Of a stretch of DNA of 64,000 nucleotides, positions 63,877 to 64,000 are shown one piece after another. A model generated the notes under the pieces. The model was given only the letters and a program-made list of their open reading frames with translations. It had not been told where the DNA came from and ran no database searches. Position 1 is the first letter of the stretch. Each line of letters starts with the position of its first letter. A program made the position numbers and the translations under genes. The stretch comes from UBA1672 sp033851915 (GTDB taxonomy: Bacteria > Pseudomonadota > Alphaproteobacteria > Micavibrionales > Micavibrionaceae), in NCBI GenBank assembly GCA_033851915.1, contig JAWSVM010000002.1, positions 1-64,000 of the forward strand. Reading direction: 5' to 3'.

Positions 63877-64000
63877 ATGACCCTAACCGCCAAACACTAT
63901 AGAAAAGTCGTAACCTCCCTTGCTCTTTTTGCAATGGGGCTGGCTTTTCTGGCGCAGATAACACCGCTTTGGGTCAAAAAAATTGATGGCCAGCCTATTG
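63877..64000 (+). CDS. partial hypothetical membrane protein
   Basis: Truncated by the window edge after ~41 codons. The N-terminus MTLTAKHYRKVVTSLALFAM contains a basic patch and one hydrophobic helix (VTSLALFAMGLAFLAQITPLW). It starts 16 bp after the lpoA-like stop, so probably in the same transcript. No family can be named. Confidence 0.5.
   Translation, partial: MTLTAKHYRKVVTSLALFAMGLAFLAQITPLWVKKIDGQPI

Noticed and set aside
1..64000. CRISPR array, rRNA genes, prophage or insertion sequences
   Set aside because: No regularly spaced repeats, no rRNA sequence, and no transposase, integrase or phage structural frame was recognised on either strand.

Overview
The window looks like chromosomal DNA of a moderately AT-rich alphaproteobacterium. 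Supporting evidence is the gene order murA, hisG (short form), UPF0262, infA, maf, RNase E/G, the order pal, cpoB, tilS, ftsH, a CpdR-type response regulator, a Caulobacter-type cpa/tad pilus locus, and a perfect CtrA-type box in front of a pilin gene. A predatory or surface-attached relative of the Micavibrio group would fit, but this is inference from gene content, not proven by the sequence.

Layout. 1-9 kb holds a tRNA-Thr, a small-protein/dcd/murA unit, three genes between murA and hisG (two unknown, one DUF3095 cyclase-like), then housekeeping genes hisG, UPF0262, infA, maf and an RNase E/G. 9-13 kb is an accessory patch: a small lipoprotein, a large HExxH protein with an internal duplication, a tRNA-Phe whose 3' end is repeated 67 bp downstream, and a second large protein with a degenerate HExxH-like motif. 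13-22 kb carries a CDF metal transporter, a FecR/RTX-like acidic secreted protein, glpK-glpD and a YjbH-like outer-membrane protein. 22-29 kb has rluD, a secreted propeller-like protein, a family 4 glycosyltransferase, cpdR, tRNA-Val, a SulP transporter without STAS domain and an NTF2-like protein.

29-50 kb is a Tad (Flp) pilus region. On the minus strand, in order of transcription, it holds a second Flp pilin, a WecA-like transferase, an AMIN-domain protein with Pro/Lys motifs, a tail-anchored pseudokinase, a small Lys-rich membrane protein, TadE, TadF, TadG, a signal peptidase I, the main Flp pilin, then CpaA, CpaB, CpaC, CpaD, CpaE, CpaF, TadB and TadC. A convergent plus-strand set holds a stand-alone CpaC N-terminal domain protein, a TadD-like lipoprotein and a small membrane protein. 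Together these supply pilin, processing, secretin, ATPase and platform.

50-64 kb is housekeeping and envelope genes: split mnmC (methyltransferase and FAD oxidoreductase as two overlapping genes), an M3 peptidase, ftsH, tilS, cpoB, pal, a SirB1-like protein, a dolP-yraN-rsmI operon and a divergent lpoA-like gene. Three related, roughly 100-130 bp imperfect palindromes lie in intergenic gaps at 7.7, 32.8 and 58.0 kb.
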